The notes below the pieces were generated by a model. That model saw only the letters and a list, made by a program, of their open reading frames with translations, did not search any database and was not told the DNA's origin. Positions 15,166 through 24,076 of a stretch of 55,756 nucleotides of DNA are shown here, one piece after another; position 1 is the first letter of the stretch, and the number at the start of each line of letters is the position of its first letter. Source of the stretch: an uncultured Phycisphaerae bacterium (GTDB taxonomy: Bacteria > Planctomycetota > Phycisphaerae > Sedimentisphaerales > Anaerohalosphaeraceae). The translations under genes and the position numbers were made by a program. The stretch covers positions 1 to 55,756 of the forward strand of contig CALEDR010000039.1 of NCBI GenBank assembly GCA_937949545.1, read 5' to 3'.

Positions 15166-17139
15166 ATGATGTCGGCGACGAAAAAAAAGAGGAGGCAAGC
15201 GGCGCAATGGATTGTGCTTTTTATCCTCCGTTCAGCGTTCGGAGCAGACCCTGCGGAAAACTTAGCATCCTCCGACCTCTTTAATCTCTCCCTCGAACAG
15301 CTGCTGAATATTGACATCTCTGTCGTCTCCAAAAAAGAAGAGACTCTCTTCGAAGCGCCGGGAATCGCTTCCGTGGTCAAACGGGATGAATGGACCCTGT
15401 TCGGCGACCGGTCCCTCTTTAGCCTGATGCAGCGGCAGCCCAGTGTTTATACCCGAAACTCCTTTGTCTTTTCCGACAATCTGGCGGGCTTCCGCGGGAA
15501 TATGTCCACCCACGCAGAAATGCATACCCTCATCCTGATCAACAACCGGCCCGTTCGCGAAAGTGCTCTCGGTTATAACTTTCCTTTGTATATGGCCTAT
15601 CCGCTGGAGGCCCTGGAAAGCGTCGAAATAATTCGCGGACCCGGTTCCGTGCTCTATGGAACCAACGCCTTCACCGGGGTGGTCAATCTGAAAACCCGAC
15701 GTCCTCCCGATAAACCGCAATGGACCCTGTCCGGTATGGGCGGCTCCTGCGACTATTACCAAACCGGTTTCTCCGGCGGAGGACGATTCGGCTCTCTGGG
15801 CCTATTCGGCACCTTTCAATCGCTCGGCCAGCAGGGTGAACCCTACAAAATGTTCGACGGATTGGGAGTTCCCGGTCAAGACAACCGACACAGCCGAAAC
15901 ATTTCCGGCACCCTGCATCTGTCCTACGAGGGCTTTACAGCCGACCTTTTCGCCGCCGACATCGACACCTATTCCATGGGGGTCATGCCATTCTGGTCCA
16001 ATCCGCACCACGCCTCCCAAACCAGCCGCCTGTTTGCGAATGTCGGCTATCGGCACACCCTCACCGAATCGGTCGAACTGGAAATGAATCTGACCTACAA
16101 CCAGCAGAAAGACAGTCTGTCCAGCCCTGCTCCGCGGAAAATCGGCACCAACACCGAGGACTGGCTGGGCGAAATCACCCTCTACGCAGAACCCTCGGAA
16201 AACCTCAATCTCGTGTTCGGATATCTGAAAGAACAACGCCGAAATTTCCGCGCCGATGAGGATCACTTTCAGTCTATACCGCCCTACAAATACGTTCCCC
16301 AAAGTGCCTATGCCCAGGCGGATTACAAAATCACATCGTGGGCCAAACTCATCACCGGAACCCAATGGAATGAATCCGGGCAGGGAAAAGAAGATTTTGT
16401 CTTCCGTCACGGCCTGATTCTGACCCCTTGCCAACGCTGGGGAGTCAAACTGCTCTATGGAGAGGCTTTTCGGGCCCCGGTGGCAATGGAGTCGGACCTG
16501 TATGACCCGCCGATTCTGACAGGAAATCCAAATCTGCAGCCGGAAACCATCGCCACCTACGATGCACAGATTTTCTACCACACCGGGAAAACCTTTGCCG
16601 CCCTGACAGTCTTTCAAAGCACAATCGAAAAATTAATTATTTACGATACCTCCGTCTCGCCGTGGTCCTATATGAACGGCGGCAAACAGACCTTCAAAGG
16701 CCTCGAATTCGAATGGAAGCACTATCTGTCCCCGCACTGGCAGATTTTGGGGTCGTATCTGCACCAAGAAAATCAGGCCGATGCGGGGTTGAACCCCACC
16801 GTCGTGCCGGAAAACCTCTTCAAAGCAGGAACCGCCTATGAATGGCCAAAAGGGTCAATCGGCATCTTCTTAACCCATTTCGGCAAACCGCCGCAAATCG
16901 ACTCCCCGCTGAATATCAATCCCAAACCGGACGCCGTAACCCTTTTGTCCGTCAACCTGCAAATAGACATCTCCGAATGGATGGGAATGACAAAAGGACG
17001 CTCCATCCTGCTCCTCAAAGGAGAAAACCTTCTGAACGACAAGGAATTCGCCCCCACATTCGCCTATACCGGCTCCCCCAACTCTTTCCCCTACGGCGCC
17101 GGCCGAACGTTCTATGCCGGCGTAAAAATGACATTCTAA
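15166..17139 (+). CDS. TonB-dependent outer-membrane receptor
   Basis: The ATG at 15166 follows AAGGGA by 5 nt; a second ATG follows at once. The protein has 657 residues. A basic, hydrophobic N-terminal signal (about 1-27) ends before GADPAENL. The conserved LSLEQLLNIDISVVSKKEE box and a plug domain follow, with VEIIRGPGSVLYGTNAFTGVVNLKT. The barrel ends in GVKMTF with a terminal Phe. It is shorter than the divergent neighbour and only moderately similar to it, so the two are not recent duplicates. The substrate is unknown. It converges on the arabinofuranosidase locus across a bidirectional-looking terminator. Confidence 0.88.
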   Translation: MMSATKKKRRQAAQWIVLFILRSAFGADPAENLASSDLFNLSLEQLLNIDISVVSKKEETLFEAPGIASVVKRDEWTLFGDRSLFSLMQRQPSVYTRNSFVFSDNLAGFRGNMSTHAEMHTLILINNRPVRESALGYNFPLYMAYPLEALESVEIIRGPGSVLYGTNAFTGVVNLKTRRPPDKPQWTLSGMGGSCDYYQTGFSGGGRFGSLGLFGTFQSLGQQGEPYKMFDGLGVPGQDNRHSRNISGTLHLSYEGFTADLFAADIDTYSMGVMPFWSNPHHASQTSRLFANVGYRHTLTESVELEMNLTYNQQKDSLSSPAPRKIGTNTEDWLGEITLYAEPSENLNLVFGYLKEQRRNFRADEDHFQSIPPYKYVPQSAYAQADYKITSWAKLITGTQWNESGQGKEDFVFRHGLILTPCQRWGVKLLYGEAFRAPVAMESDLYDPPILTGNPNLQPETIATYDAQIFYHTGKTFAALTVFQSTIEKLIIYDTSVSPWSYMNGGKQTFKGLEFEWKHYLSPHWQILGSYLHQENQADAGLNPTVVPENLFKAGTAYEWPKGSIGIFLTHFGKPPQIDSPLNINPKPDAVTLLSVNLQIDISEWMGMTKGRSILLLKGENLLNDKEFAPTFAYTGSPNSFPYGAGRTFYAGVKMTF

Positions 17140-17176
17140 AAAAACAGGGCCGCCTCGTTGCCCGAAGCAGCCCTGT
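17137..17176 (-). terminator. Rho-independent terminator at the end of the arabinofuranosidase locus
   Basis: On the minus strand, ACAGGGC (17170-17176) pairs with GCCCTGT (17144-17150) across a 19-nt GC-rich loop and is followed by seven T. It lies about 27 nt after the stop of the last GH51 gene. It overlaps the stop of the converging receptor gene, so it may work in both directions. Confidence 0.65.
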
Positions 17177-17202
17177 CAAACCATCAGCTCCGCAAAATCT
17201 GT

Positions 17203-20200
17203 TTACTGCTTGTTCACGGTAATCACCCCCGCAGAATAGGCCGGCATCCGCAGGCGAAGGGTCTGTCCGTTCACGCCGACAACCTTGGCCTGCACGCGAA
17301 CAGCATTCGGCTCCGCCAGCGTGTTGCGGGCATACAGACTGCCCGGAGCTACATACTGCATCACGGCCGTCTGAGGTATAAAGGAACCGTCAATCTCGAA
17401 CGCCAGGGATTTATCCGTCGGGTCCGGATTGACCACACGAATCGTCAGCGTCCGTCCATCCCCCGACAGCAGACTGACTGCATTCAGATTCGTATCCTCG
17501 CCGCTCATCTGAACCCGATAGGGTGCATAATGATCGCGCCACAGTTTCATCACCACATAATTCGGAGCCGCAAACCATCCGGTATGGTCAAAATTGATAA
17601 AAGCATTGTCCCAGCCGCTGGCCGACGTGTGCCGCAGGAACAAGGCCGGCCCCCCAATTTTGAAATGGGCACCCTGCCGCTCATATACATTCAGAATCCC
17701 ACCGGCATACAGACCCGTCCGCCAGTCCGTACTCTGGGCATTCCATTCCGAGTTGTAAATCTTGATGTCCGGATTGGCGGAATTGGCAATCCGGTTGGCC
17801 AGATTGAGCAGATAATTCTCGTAGTTCACCGGCCCGGATTTGAAGTTGCTCGGATCTTCGTAATGATGCACACTGATAAAATCAATCAGCGGCGCACAGC
17901 CGTTCAGAATCGCCTGATTCCAGCTCTGGTCATAGCCGCCGCTGCCGACCGCTATCAGATAAATCGGCACACCCAATTCATCTGCCTTGGCCCGCATCGC
18001 CGGAGCAAACAGCTGTACACGGGCAATATAGGCCGCCGAACCGGCTGCCCAGGTCTCGTTGTCAAGTTCCCAATAGACCACATGGTACGGTTCTGGATGG
18101 CCGTTGGCCGCCCGCACAGATCCCCAATAGGTCGTTTGGGCATCACCATTGCAGTATTCCATCCAATCGAGGGCATACTGCAAATACGTCTCCGGCGTAT
18201 CCGGACTTAATTTCCACTGCGCCGGAGCCCCGCAGGCACTGTTCAAAACACCCGTGTTGATGCATATCAGCGGTTCAGCGCCAATCCGCTCACACATCCG
18301 CAGAAACTCATCCGTCCCAAATGAGTTGGTATCCTGGTCATCCCACATATACGCCGGGTATTTCCGCCTCTGATGCTGCGGTCCGATTCCGTCTTTCCAC
18401 AGATACAGCGAAGCAAAACAGCCGCCCGGCCAGCGAATAATCGGCGGACGCAGCGCCTCCACGGCCGCCAGCAGGTCCGGACGATAGCCGCCCGTCGCCA
18501 GAGCATCCGCTCCCATCATGCTCACCTGGTCAAGAATCACGGTCCCCGGCCCCAGCAGCACAATCCGCAGCGAACCGCTGTTCGTCGAACCCGTCGAAGC
18601 AATCTGGAACGGATACTCCGCCCACTGAGCCGTTGGGGCCGGCAAATCCGCCTGCCCAAGCACGGTCGAGCCGTTCCTCAGCTCAACCCGAACCCCGGCC
18701 GGCAGCGTCCCCTTCATCCACAGCGAGCCGCTGTATGCCTGCGGGATAAACCGAAAGTTATCCTGCTGAAGACACGCACCCGCGGACGGAGCCTCAATCT
18801 TTACGCTTACATTATCATTGAGGGCATCGGATACCGTCGAAGCCGTGCCGTCGCCGAAGAACGTCCAGTTTTTCGCCGCAAATTGTCCGGACGGCAGGGT
18901 CGGCAGACCGCTGAACAGCACGGTCGAATTCGGAATTGAAACAACCTGGATGTTCCGATAGCGGGCCTGGGTCGCCCACGTCCCTACCCCGACCATGCCG
19001 GTCAGGTGCGGGCCGCTGCTGTCGGTATAGTCAAACAACAACGCATCATTCAGCCAAACCCGGTAGCGATTGCCCTCGCAGCGGATGCGAATGGAATACC
19101 AGACGCCGGTCGAAATGCTGCCGGAAACAAAAGAAGTCACAACGCTTCGGCCGCCGTTGACTTCTTTTTCAATCGCGTGCTGCGTATTGTTCCAGCCGCC
19201 GATATTGCACCAGTAGAAATTGTCCGCATCGGACGCCCGAAACAGAATCAAAAACGCCTCGTTGCCGCCGTCTTTTTTCGCTTCGAGCGTCAATTCATAA
19301 TTACCCCATGATGGATCGCCGAACTCCATATGCACATCCGTTGAAAGCGACGACTGCACCAGTTCATCCCCTTCAATCGACCAAAGCCCGCCGCCGCTGG
19401 AGGCGTCCAGTTCAAAACTGCGGTTCCAAACCAACTCCCCCCACAGACCCCCGTTGGCCGAATGATAGATATGTTCGAGAAAATGCCCATAGACCTTCTC
19501 ATCAATCGTATTGACGACAACGGAAGGATTGACGGCAAAGGGCTGGGGCGAAATCTGAATCGACCGCTCGTACAGGTCTTCCTGATACATCAGCGTATCC
19601 CGCAGCCAGTCCCCCGCCAGCAGCTCCAAATCCAGCGGCGGCTCCGTCGCCAGCCAGACTCGGCTCAAAATCGCCAGGTCCTCCAAATCCACAACACAAT
19701 CCAGATTGTAGTCGGCCTCCACATAGCCCCAGACACCGCAGACATCCGCATAAATAGCCGCCTCAACCTCATAGAGTCCCCCGTTATAGGCGGGGTCGCT
19801 GCTGGAAACCGTATGAACGATTCGTTCAGTCGTTCCCAACTGCCCGACATTCGCAATCCCCACCGTCACCGTCTGCGGCTGATTCCAGTCAGCAGGAGTA
19901 AAGGTGAGCACAATCGGCTGTCCGCCGCCGCTGCCGACGGTCAGAGAAGCCGGCGGCTGAACCGTAACAACCACATTGGAAACCGGTGCAGCCAGAAGCT
20001 GAATCGTATAACTGTCGGTTCGAGACGGCTGACTGATAAACAAAACCGTCCGTCCGTCGCTTTCAGTAATCCGAACCAGCGGCTCGCTGAGGGCATTCGG
20101 TCCCCAAGCCGCATGCTGGGCAATTTCGGCAGCAGACAAGGCCGAATCCCAAATCCGAAACTCATTGATGGAGCACTGCACATACGGGTCGGCATTGTAA

Positions 20201-20799
20201 AGGCTGCGGGCCAGATAGGCATAGGTCGTGCGAAGTCGGCTGAGGGTGGTCGTCCCTAATTCCGCCGTGCCCTGCAGAACACCGTCGATATAATACGCCA
20301 GTGTGGTTCCGTCGATGGTCAGGGCATAGTAGTGCTCCTGCCCGTCATTGAGTTCCGGCCCGTTGACGCCGACCTCATAAGACCACGGAGCGGAACTGCT
20401 TTCGGTATTGGCGATGGCCGCCCGCGAGACCTCATCCCCCCGGGTTGTGCACAGCATCAGATAATCCCGCCCAAAACCGTTGCTGTAACGGCCGCCGAAC
20501 GCCGCTGTCATGGAATACGACTGATTGACGGCCGGCTGAGCGGACCACAGCTCGAGGGTAATCGCTGAATACGTATTGACGGCAATCGTCTCCCCAGGCA
20601 GCTCCACATAATCATCGCTGCCGTCACAGACGACCTGTCCGCCGGAAATATATGCACCATTGGTCAGCGTTCCGTGCGCTGTACCAACGCTGTCTGAGGC
20701 ATCGGCAGTAAAACTGTACCGATGACGAAGAGCCCCCGAAGCCGAGCCCCAGGAAAAGACAACAACCAGAAGCAAACCCACCCACGTTTGTGTTTTCAT
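17203..20799 (-). CDS. Secreted multidomain GH51 alpha-L-arabinofuranosidase with LamG and dockerin-like domains
   Basis: Started at 20799 (GGGGGT just upstream), the protein has 1198 residues. After a signal peptide (about 1-23) come a LamG-type lectin fold (25-230), a beta-sandwich segment (235-355) and a dockerin-like repeat (about 365-400, YNLDCVVDLEDLAILSRVWL). The GH51 start (DEKVYGHFLEHIYHS, about 435) follows. A second jelly-roll of DUF1080/LamG type (about 470-625) and a CBM-like segment are inserted before the catalytic barrel. The catalytic acid/base is the Glu of WELDNET (about 915) and the nucleophile is the Glu of YNSEWN (about 1018). It should release arabinose from arabinan or arabinoxylan outside the cell. 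A dockerin-like repeat in the middle of the chain is unusual. Confidence 0.85.
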   Translation of the reverse strand: MKTQTWVGLLLVVVFSWGSASGALRHRYSFTADASDSVGTAHGTLTNGAYISGGQVVCDGSDDYVELPGETIAVNTYSAITLELWSAQPAVNQSYSMTAAFGGRYSNGFGRDYLMLCTTRGDEVSRAAIANTESSSAPWSYEVGVNGPELNDGQEHYYALTIDGTTLAYYIDGVLQGTAELGTTTLSRLRTTYAYLARSLYNADPYVQCSINEFRIWDSALSAAEIAQHAAWGPNALSEPLVRITESDGRTVLFISQPSRTDSYTIQLLAAPVSNVVVTVQPPASLTVGSGGGQPIVLTFTPADWNQPQTVTVGIANVGQLGTTERIVHTVSSSDPAYNGGLYEVEAAIYADVCGVWGYVEADYNLDCVVDLEDLAILSRVWLATEPPLDLELLAGDWLRDTLMYQEDLYERSIQISPQPFAVNPSVVVNTIDEKVYGHFLEHIYHSANGGLWGELVWNRSFELDASSGGGLWSIEGDELVQSSLSTDVHMEFGDPSWGNYELTLEAKKDGGNEAFLILFRASDADNFYWCNIGGWNNTQHAIEKEVNGGRSVVTSFVSGSISTGVWYSIRIRCEGNRYRVWLNDALLFDYTDSSGPHLTGMVGVGTWATQARYRNIQVVSIPNSTVLFSGLPTLPSGQFAAKNWTFFGDGTASTVSDALNDNVSVKIEAPSAGACLQQDNFRFIPQAYSGSLWMKGTLPAGVRVELRNGSTVLGQADLPAPTAQWAEYPFQIASTGSTNSGSLRIVLLGPGTVILDQVSMMGADALATGGYRPDLLAAVEALRPPIIRWPGGCFASLYLWKDGIGPQHQRRKYPAYMWDDQDTNSFGTDEFLRMCERIGAEPLICINTGVLNSACGAPAQWKLSPDTPETYLQYALDWMEYCNGDAQTTYWGSVRAANGHPEPYHVVYWELDNETWAAGSAAYIARVQLFAPAMRAKADELGVPIYLIAVGSGGYDQSWNQAILNGCAPLIDFISVHHYEDPSNFKSGPVNYENYLLNLANRIANSANPDIKIYNSEWNAQSTDWRTGLYAGGILNVYERQGAHFKIGGPALFLRHTSASGWDNAFINFDHTGWFAAPNYVVMKLWRDHYAPYRVQMSGEDTNLNAVSLLSGDGRTLTIRVVNPDPTDKSLAFEIDGSFIPQTAVMQYVAPGSLYARNTLAEPNAVRVQAKVVGVNGQTLRLRMPAYSAGVITVNKQ

Positions 20800-20856
20800 A
20801 ATACCCCCAATCGCAAGAAATAATCCGTTTTCATTCCCCCCGCAGGATACACAAAT

Positions 20857-20891
20857 CCGCTCCGGCACGGACTTGAGCCGTGCCGGAGCGG
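20857..20891 (-). terminator. Perfect 14-bp intercistronic hairpin
   Basis: Bases 20857-20870 pair perfectly with 20878-20891 around a 7-nt loop. On the minus strand the stem is followed only by a short T stretch (GGATTTGTG). It lies between the LamG/dockerin gene and the last GH51 gene. It may be an attenuator that lowers expression of the distal GH51, or an mRNA 3'-end stabiliser, rather than a full terminator. Confidence 0.55.
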
Positions 20892-20936
20892 CTAAAACCT
20901 CAACTCACTAAAACCAGGTTGGCAAAATCCTGCTGA

Positions 20937-23012
20937 TTACTGGCAGGCACTGGCCGGATAGATACCGCAGTTGAGCCACTCCGAAGCAATCAGGGCAAAA
21001 TCAGCCAGCGTCACTTCGCAGTCATTGTCAATGTCATACGAAGGTTTCCACCGGCAGTACGGACCCGCATCGGCCACGTACAGGTCGGCCACCTGGTCCG
21101 CCGTCAGAGCATAGTTGTAAATGCGGAATTCATCCAGACCGCCGTTGTAATACTGGTCGCCGGACCAGGCACTGCGTCCAATCCAGCTGTTGGTGCGGGT
21201 GACAATATTCGGCAGCGGAACCGTGCCGGAGGCAACCGGCAGACCATTCTTGTAAATCACCACATTGCCGTTTTGGTTCATCGTCACCACAAACATCTGC
21301 CACTGGTTGAGCGCCAGAGCACCCGCCGCATCGACCAGACCGCCGCTGGAGGCTCCCAGATAAACATGGAACCGCAGGGTTGTGCCCGTCCCGACACGGC
21401 TGAAGAAAATGTTGTCACTGGGAGCACCATTGTTGAGCGAAATGAACCGAGCCCAGTTGGCCGCCGCCGCAGGGTTGGCCCAGAAGGAGAAGGTCAGACC
21501 CGGCGTGAAGTTGTCAAAAACATCCGGCAGGTCCACATAAGCCGTGCCGCCCGACAGGAAGATGGCCTGGCCGACTTTGCCCGCTGCATAACTGAAGGTA
21601 TCTCCGGTTGCTGTTCCGTTATTGCCGTTGCCGGAGTAATCATTCGAATCTCCGTTGAACGGATAGTAAGCCAGCATCCGCTTGACCGCCAGACGGACCG
21701 AGTTGGAATCCTTGGTGCCGCCGGTATTGGTCGCCCGGGCAAAGTATGTGCCTTCATCCGCCACTTCCAGATTGGCAATGCTCAGTGTGGTCGTCCACTC
21801 ATCCCCGACATTGGTCAGCGTAATCGTCACATCCGGATCGGCACCGGTCACTTCCACATTGTTGCGGAACCACTTGACCGTCGACGGCTGAGTGCTCAGG
21901 AATTTGGCCGACAGAACCGCCGTTTCACCCGGGAAGGCGGCTGTGTGAACCGGCTGAACCGTAAAGACCGGGCCTTCCGGAGCGGTTGTAAACAGATACA
22001 TCGGGCCGACATACCGTTTGCCTGTACCGGACTCAATCACATCCACACGCCAGGCATAGGTCTTCTCTTTTGCCAACGTAGAAGCATTCAGATACAGATT
22101 CGTCGTCGTGGCATAGGGAGTTCCCGGATTCACCGTCAGCGCATAATTGGGATCGATAACGTTCGGGTCTGTGGAGATGAAAACCTCAAAATGATCAACA
22201 GAAATCCCCGAATCGACCGTCCAGCTCAGCGGCGCGTAAGGATTGTAAGGTACATCCTGGGCATTGTTCGCCGGAGACATACTCAGAATGACGCAGTCCT
22301 GATAGGTATCCGGACCCAACTGATTGCTCAGTATCACACCCGCCTGCGTGAGCGCATGATTGTAGATGCGGTATTCATTGATGTAGCCGGCCCAGGTGCC
22401 GTCCACGGTATAGACGCCCTTGCCGATGTAGGCCTTGGCATTGCTCAGATTGGCCAGAGTCGTGCTGCCCAGCGGAGCCGTTCCCTGCAGAACCCCGTCG
22501 ATATAGAGGGCCACGTTTGTGCCGTCCACAGTCATGACATAATGATGCTCAATGCTGTCATTGTATTCCGGACCGTTGACGCCGACTTCATCGCCCCAGG
22601 GGGCATCCGAATCGGGCGTGTTGGCAATAGCGGCACGGGCAACATTGTCGCCGCGGCCGGCAGTCAGGAACAGATAGTCCTTTCCATAGCCGTTGCCCCA
22701 CGTATCCCCGAACGATGTGGTCATCGTCCAACCGTTATCAGTAGTTTGAGTGGACCAGTACTCAATCGTAAGCTGCGAATAGGTATTGATCGCAATGGTC
22801 GATGCCGGCAGATTGACAATGGCACCTGTGGCATCCGACCCGCCGAAAAATTGGATCCGACCGCCGGCAATTACAGGACCATTGACCAGCGTCCCATCCG
22901 CCCCGCCCACAGAATCGCTGGCATCAGCCGTAAAACTGTAGCGGTGAGTTATCGCCGCCGAAGCCGGCCAGACCAGCAGACCTGCCAAAACCAAAATCAT
23001 CAATCGCTTCAT
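20937..23012 (-). CDS. Secreted LamG / Ig-like / LamG protein with C-terminal dockerin-like repeat
   Basis: The 691-residue protein starts behind GGGAGGT (7 nt). A signal peptide (about 1-19) is followed by LamG 1 (20-235), a fibronectin-like beta domain (about 240-345), an Ig-like domain (about 350-445, with W and the D.GTY.C-like DEGTYFARATN strand), LamG 2 (about 446-645, starting YYPFNGDSNDYSGNGNNG) and one dockerin-like repeat at the C-terminus (YDIDNDCEVTLADFALIASEWL). No catalytic domain is seen, so it is probably a carbohydrate-binding or surface-scaffold protein. Its first LamG domain shares HRYSFTADASDSVG and most of its layout with the neighbouring GH51 protein, suggesting domain duplication inside the locus. 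Confidence 0.8.
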   Translation of the reverse strand: MKRLMILVLAGLLVWPASAAITHRYSFTADASDSVGGADGTLVNGPVIAGGRIQFFGGSDATGAIVNLPASTIAINTYSQLTIEYWSTQTTDNGWTMTTSFGDTWGNGYGKDYLFLTAGRGDNVARAAIANTPDSDAPWGDEVGVNGPEYNDSIEHHYVMTVDGTNVALYIDGVLQGTAPLGSTTLANLSNAKAYIGKGVYTVDGTWAGYINEYRIYNHALTQAGVILSNQLGPDTYQDCVILSMSPANNAQDVPYNPYAPLSWTVDSGISVDHFEVFISTDPNVIDPNYALTVNPGTPYATTTNLYLNASTLAKEKTYAWRVDVIESGTGKRYVGPMYLFTTAPEGPVFTVQPVHTAAFPGETAVLSAKFLSTQPSTVKWFRNNVEVTGADPDVTITLTNVGDEWTTTLSIANLEVADEGTYFARATNTGGTKDSNSVRLAVKRMLAYYPFNGDSNDYSGNGNNGTATGDTFSYAAGKVGQAIFLSGGTAYVDLPDVFDNFTPGLTFSFWANPAAAANWARFISLNNGAPSDNIFFSRVGTGTTLRFHVYLGASSGGLVDAAGALALNQWQMFVVTMNQNGNVVIYKNGLPVASGTVPLPNIVTRTNSWIGRSAWSGDQYYNGGLDEFRIYNYALTADQVADLYVADAGPYCRWKPSYDIDNDCEVTLADFALIASEWLNCGIYPASACQ

Positions 23013-23140
23013 AAGAACAACCTCCCAAAAGAAATCGTTTTGGTTTACGGCCTTGAAAACACACCCTCCAAAGCCGTTTGCTTGAATTACCCTGTTTCCT
23101 CGAAAAGCAGCTTCTTGACTCTGCTGAAATTACAACCTTT

Positions 23141-23995
23141 TCAGGACCGCTTGCGTCCCAGCATCAGAGCCCCGAGTCCCAGCAGCATCATCGTCGCCGG
23201 CTCCGGAACCAGAAACTCACTCGGACTCAAAGCCGCATCCGAAAACCGAATGTCATCCATATAGCCGTTGATATGGTCCACAAACCAGGTATTGTACCAG
23301 CCGCGTCCGAAGGTCCAGTTGGCGCTAATCAGGGCCAGCGAATTATCTCCGCTGCCCATTGGCGTCTCCGCCGCTAACACCCAGCCGGCACTGCTGTTGG
23401 GAGTTCCGTTAACCCACAGCCGAAGCGTACTGCCGTCGCTGGTCGCCGCAATCCGGTACCACTGATCCTGCTGCATCGTAAACGTCGAAGTCGCCAGATA
23501 CCGGGACCCATCCGCCGTTCGGAAGTTAATCCGGAAATAGTTATCCCATGTCTTCTGCAGATACAGAATCGACTCCGGATCCACGCCCGGATCCGCACTG
23601 CCGTCACGGCCGATAAATGTCTGCCAGCGATTATCGGAAATCCCCCCGACCAGCTTGACAGCGCATTCAATCGTCCACTGCGACGGAGCCCAACCCACCA
23701 GACCTCCATCAAAGGAATACCCGTCCTGATGATGGTCGGCATTCCGCATCGCAAGCCCAACCCCCGTCGGCGTATGGTCTGTCCACGACGGGCCTCAGTA
23801 GTCATTCCAGCCCCGCATCATATAGTGATTCACCGTGTCATAGGTCCCGCCGGAACCCTCTGGCTGCCCAGCCGGGGTAAACGGCTGACCAGCCACACCA
23901 TCCTCAAAATCCCAGTAGGCAATCGTCGTGGCCAAACTCGCCGCACTCATCGAAAGCATCAAAACCAATACCATTTGCATTTTCGTTTTCATCAT
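23141..23995 (-). pseudogene. PEP-CTERM lectin-like exported protein interrupted by in-frame TGA
   Basis: A start at 23995 (GGAGGT box, followed by a second ATG) opens a signal peptide and the beginning of a concanavalin/LamG-type domain (TIAYWDFEDGVAG). TGA at 23795-23797 is codon 67, directly after GWNDY. The same frame is then open to the true stop at 23141, and the rest is the remainder of the lectin-like domain followed by a textbook PEP-CTERM tail (VPEPATMMLLGLGALMLGRKRS). PEP-CTERM is the sorting signal processed by an exosortase; no exosortase is in the window. The downstream half lacks a ribosome site. TGG or CGA in place of TGA would restore a 284-residue protein. It is either a pseudogene or a base error. 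Confidence 0.8.
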
Positions 23996-24076
23996 TCCGC
24001 CACCTCCAAAAAAGTCAGTAAAACCGTTTGATAAACCCAACCACACACTCCACACTTCACACGCTTTTCACACACA

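Noticed and set aside
21273-23264. Long plus-strand frame (663 codons) opposite the LamG/dockerin gene
   Set aside because: Antisense shadow: Arg/His/Ile-rich product, no ribosome site, no domain, and the minus strand encodes a clear multidomain protein.
23795-23797. TGA read as selenocysteine in the PEP-CTERM protein
   Set aside because: No selenoprotein family resemblance, no Cys-containing counterpart expected at this point of a lectin-like fold, and no convincing hairpin seen directly downstream.
1294-23995. Alternative genetic code explaining both in-frame stops
   Set aside because: The two interruptions use different codons (TAG and TGA), and both codons end intact genes in the window, for example the GH51 at 24077 (TAG) and hflX (TGA).
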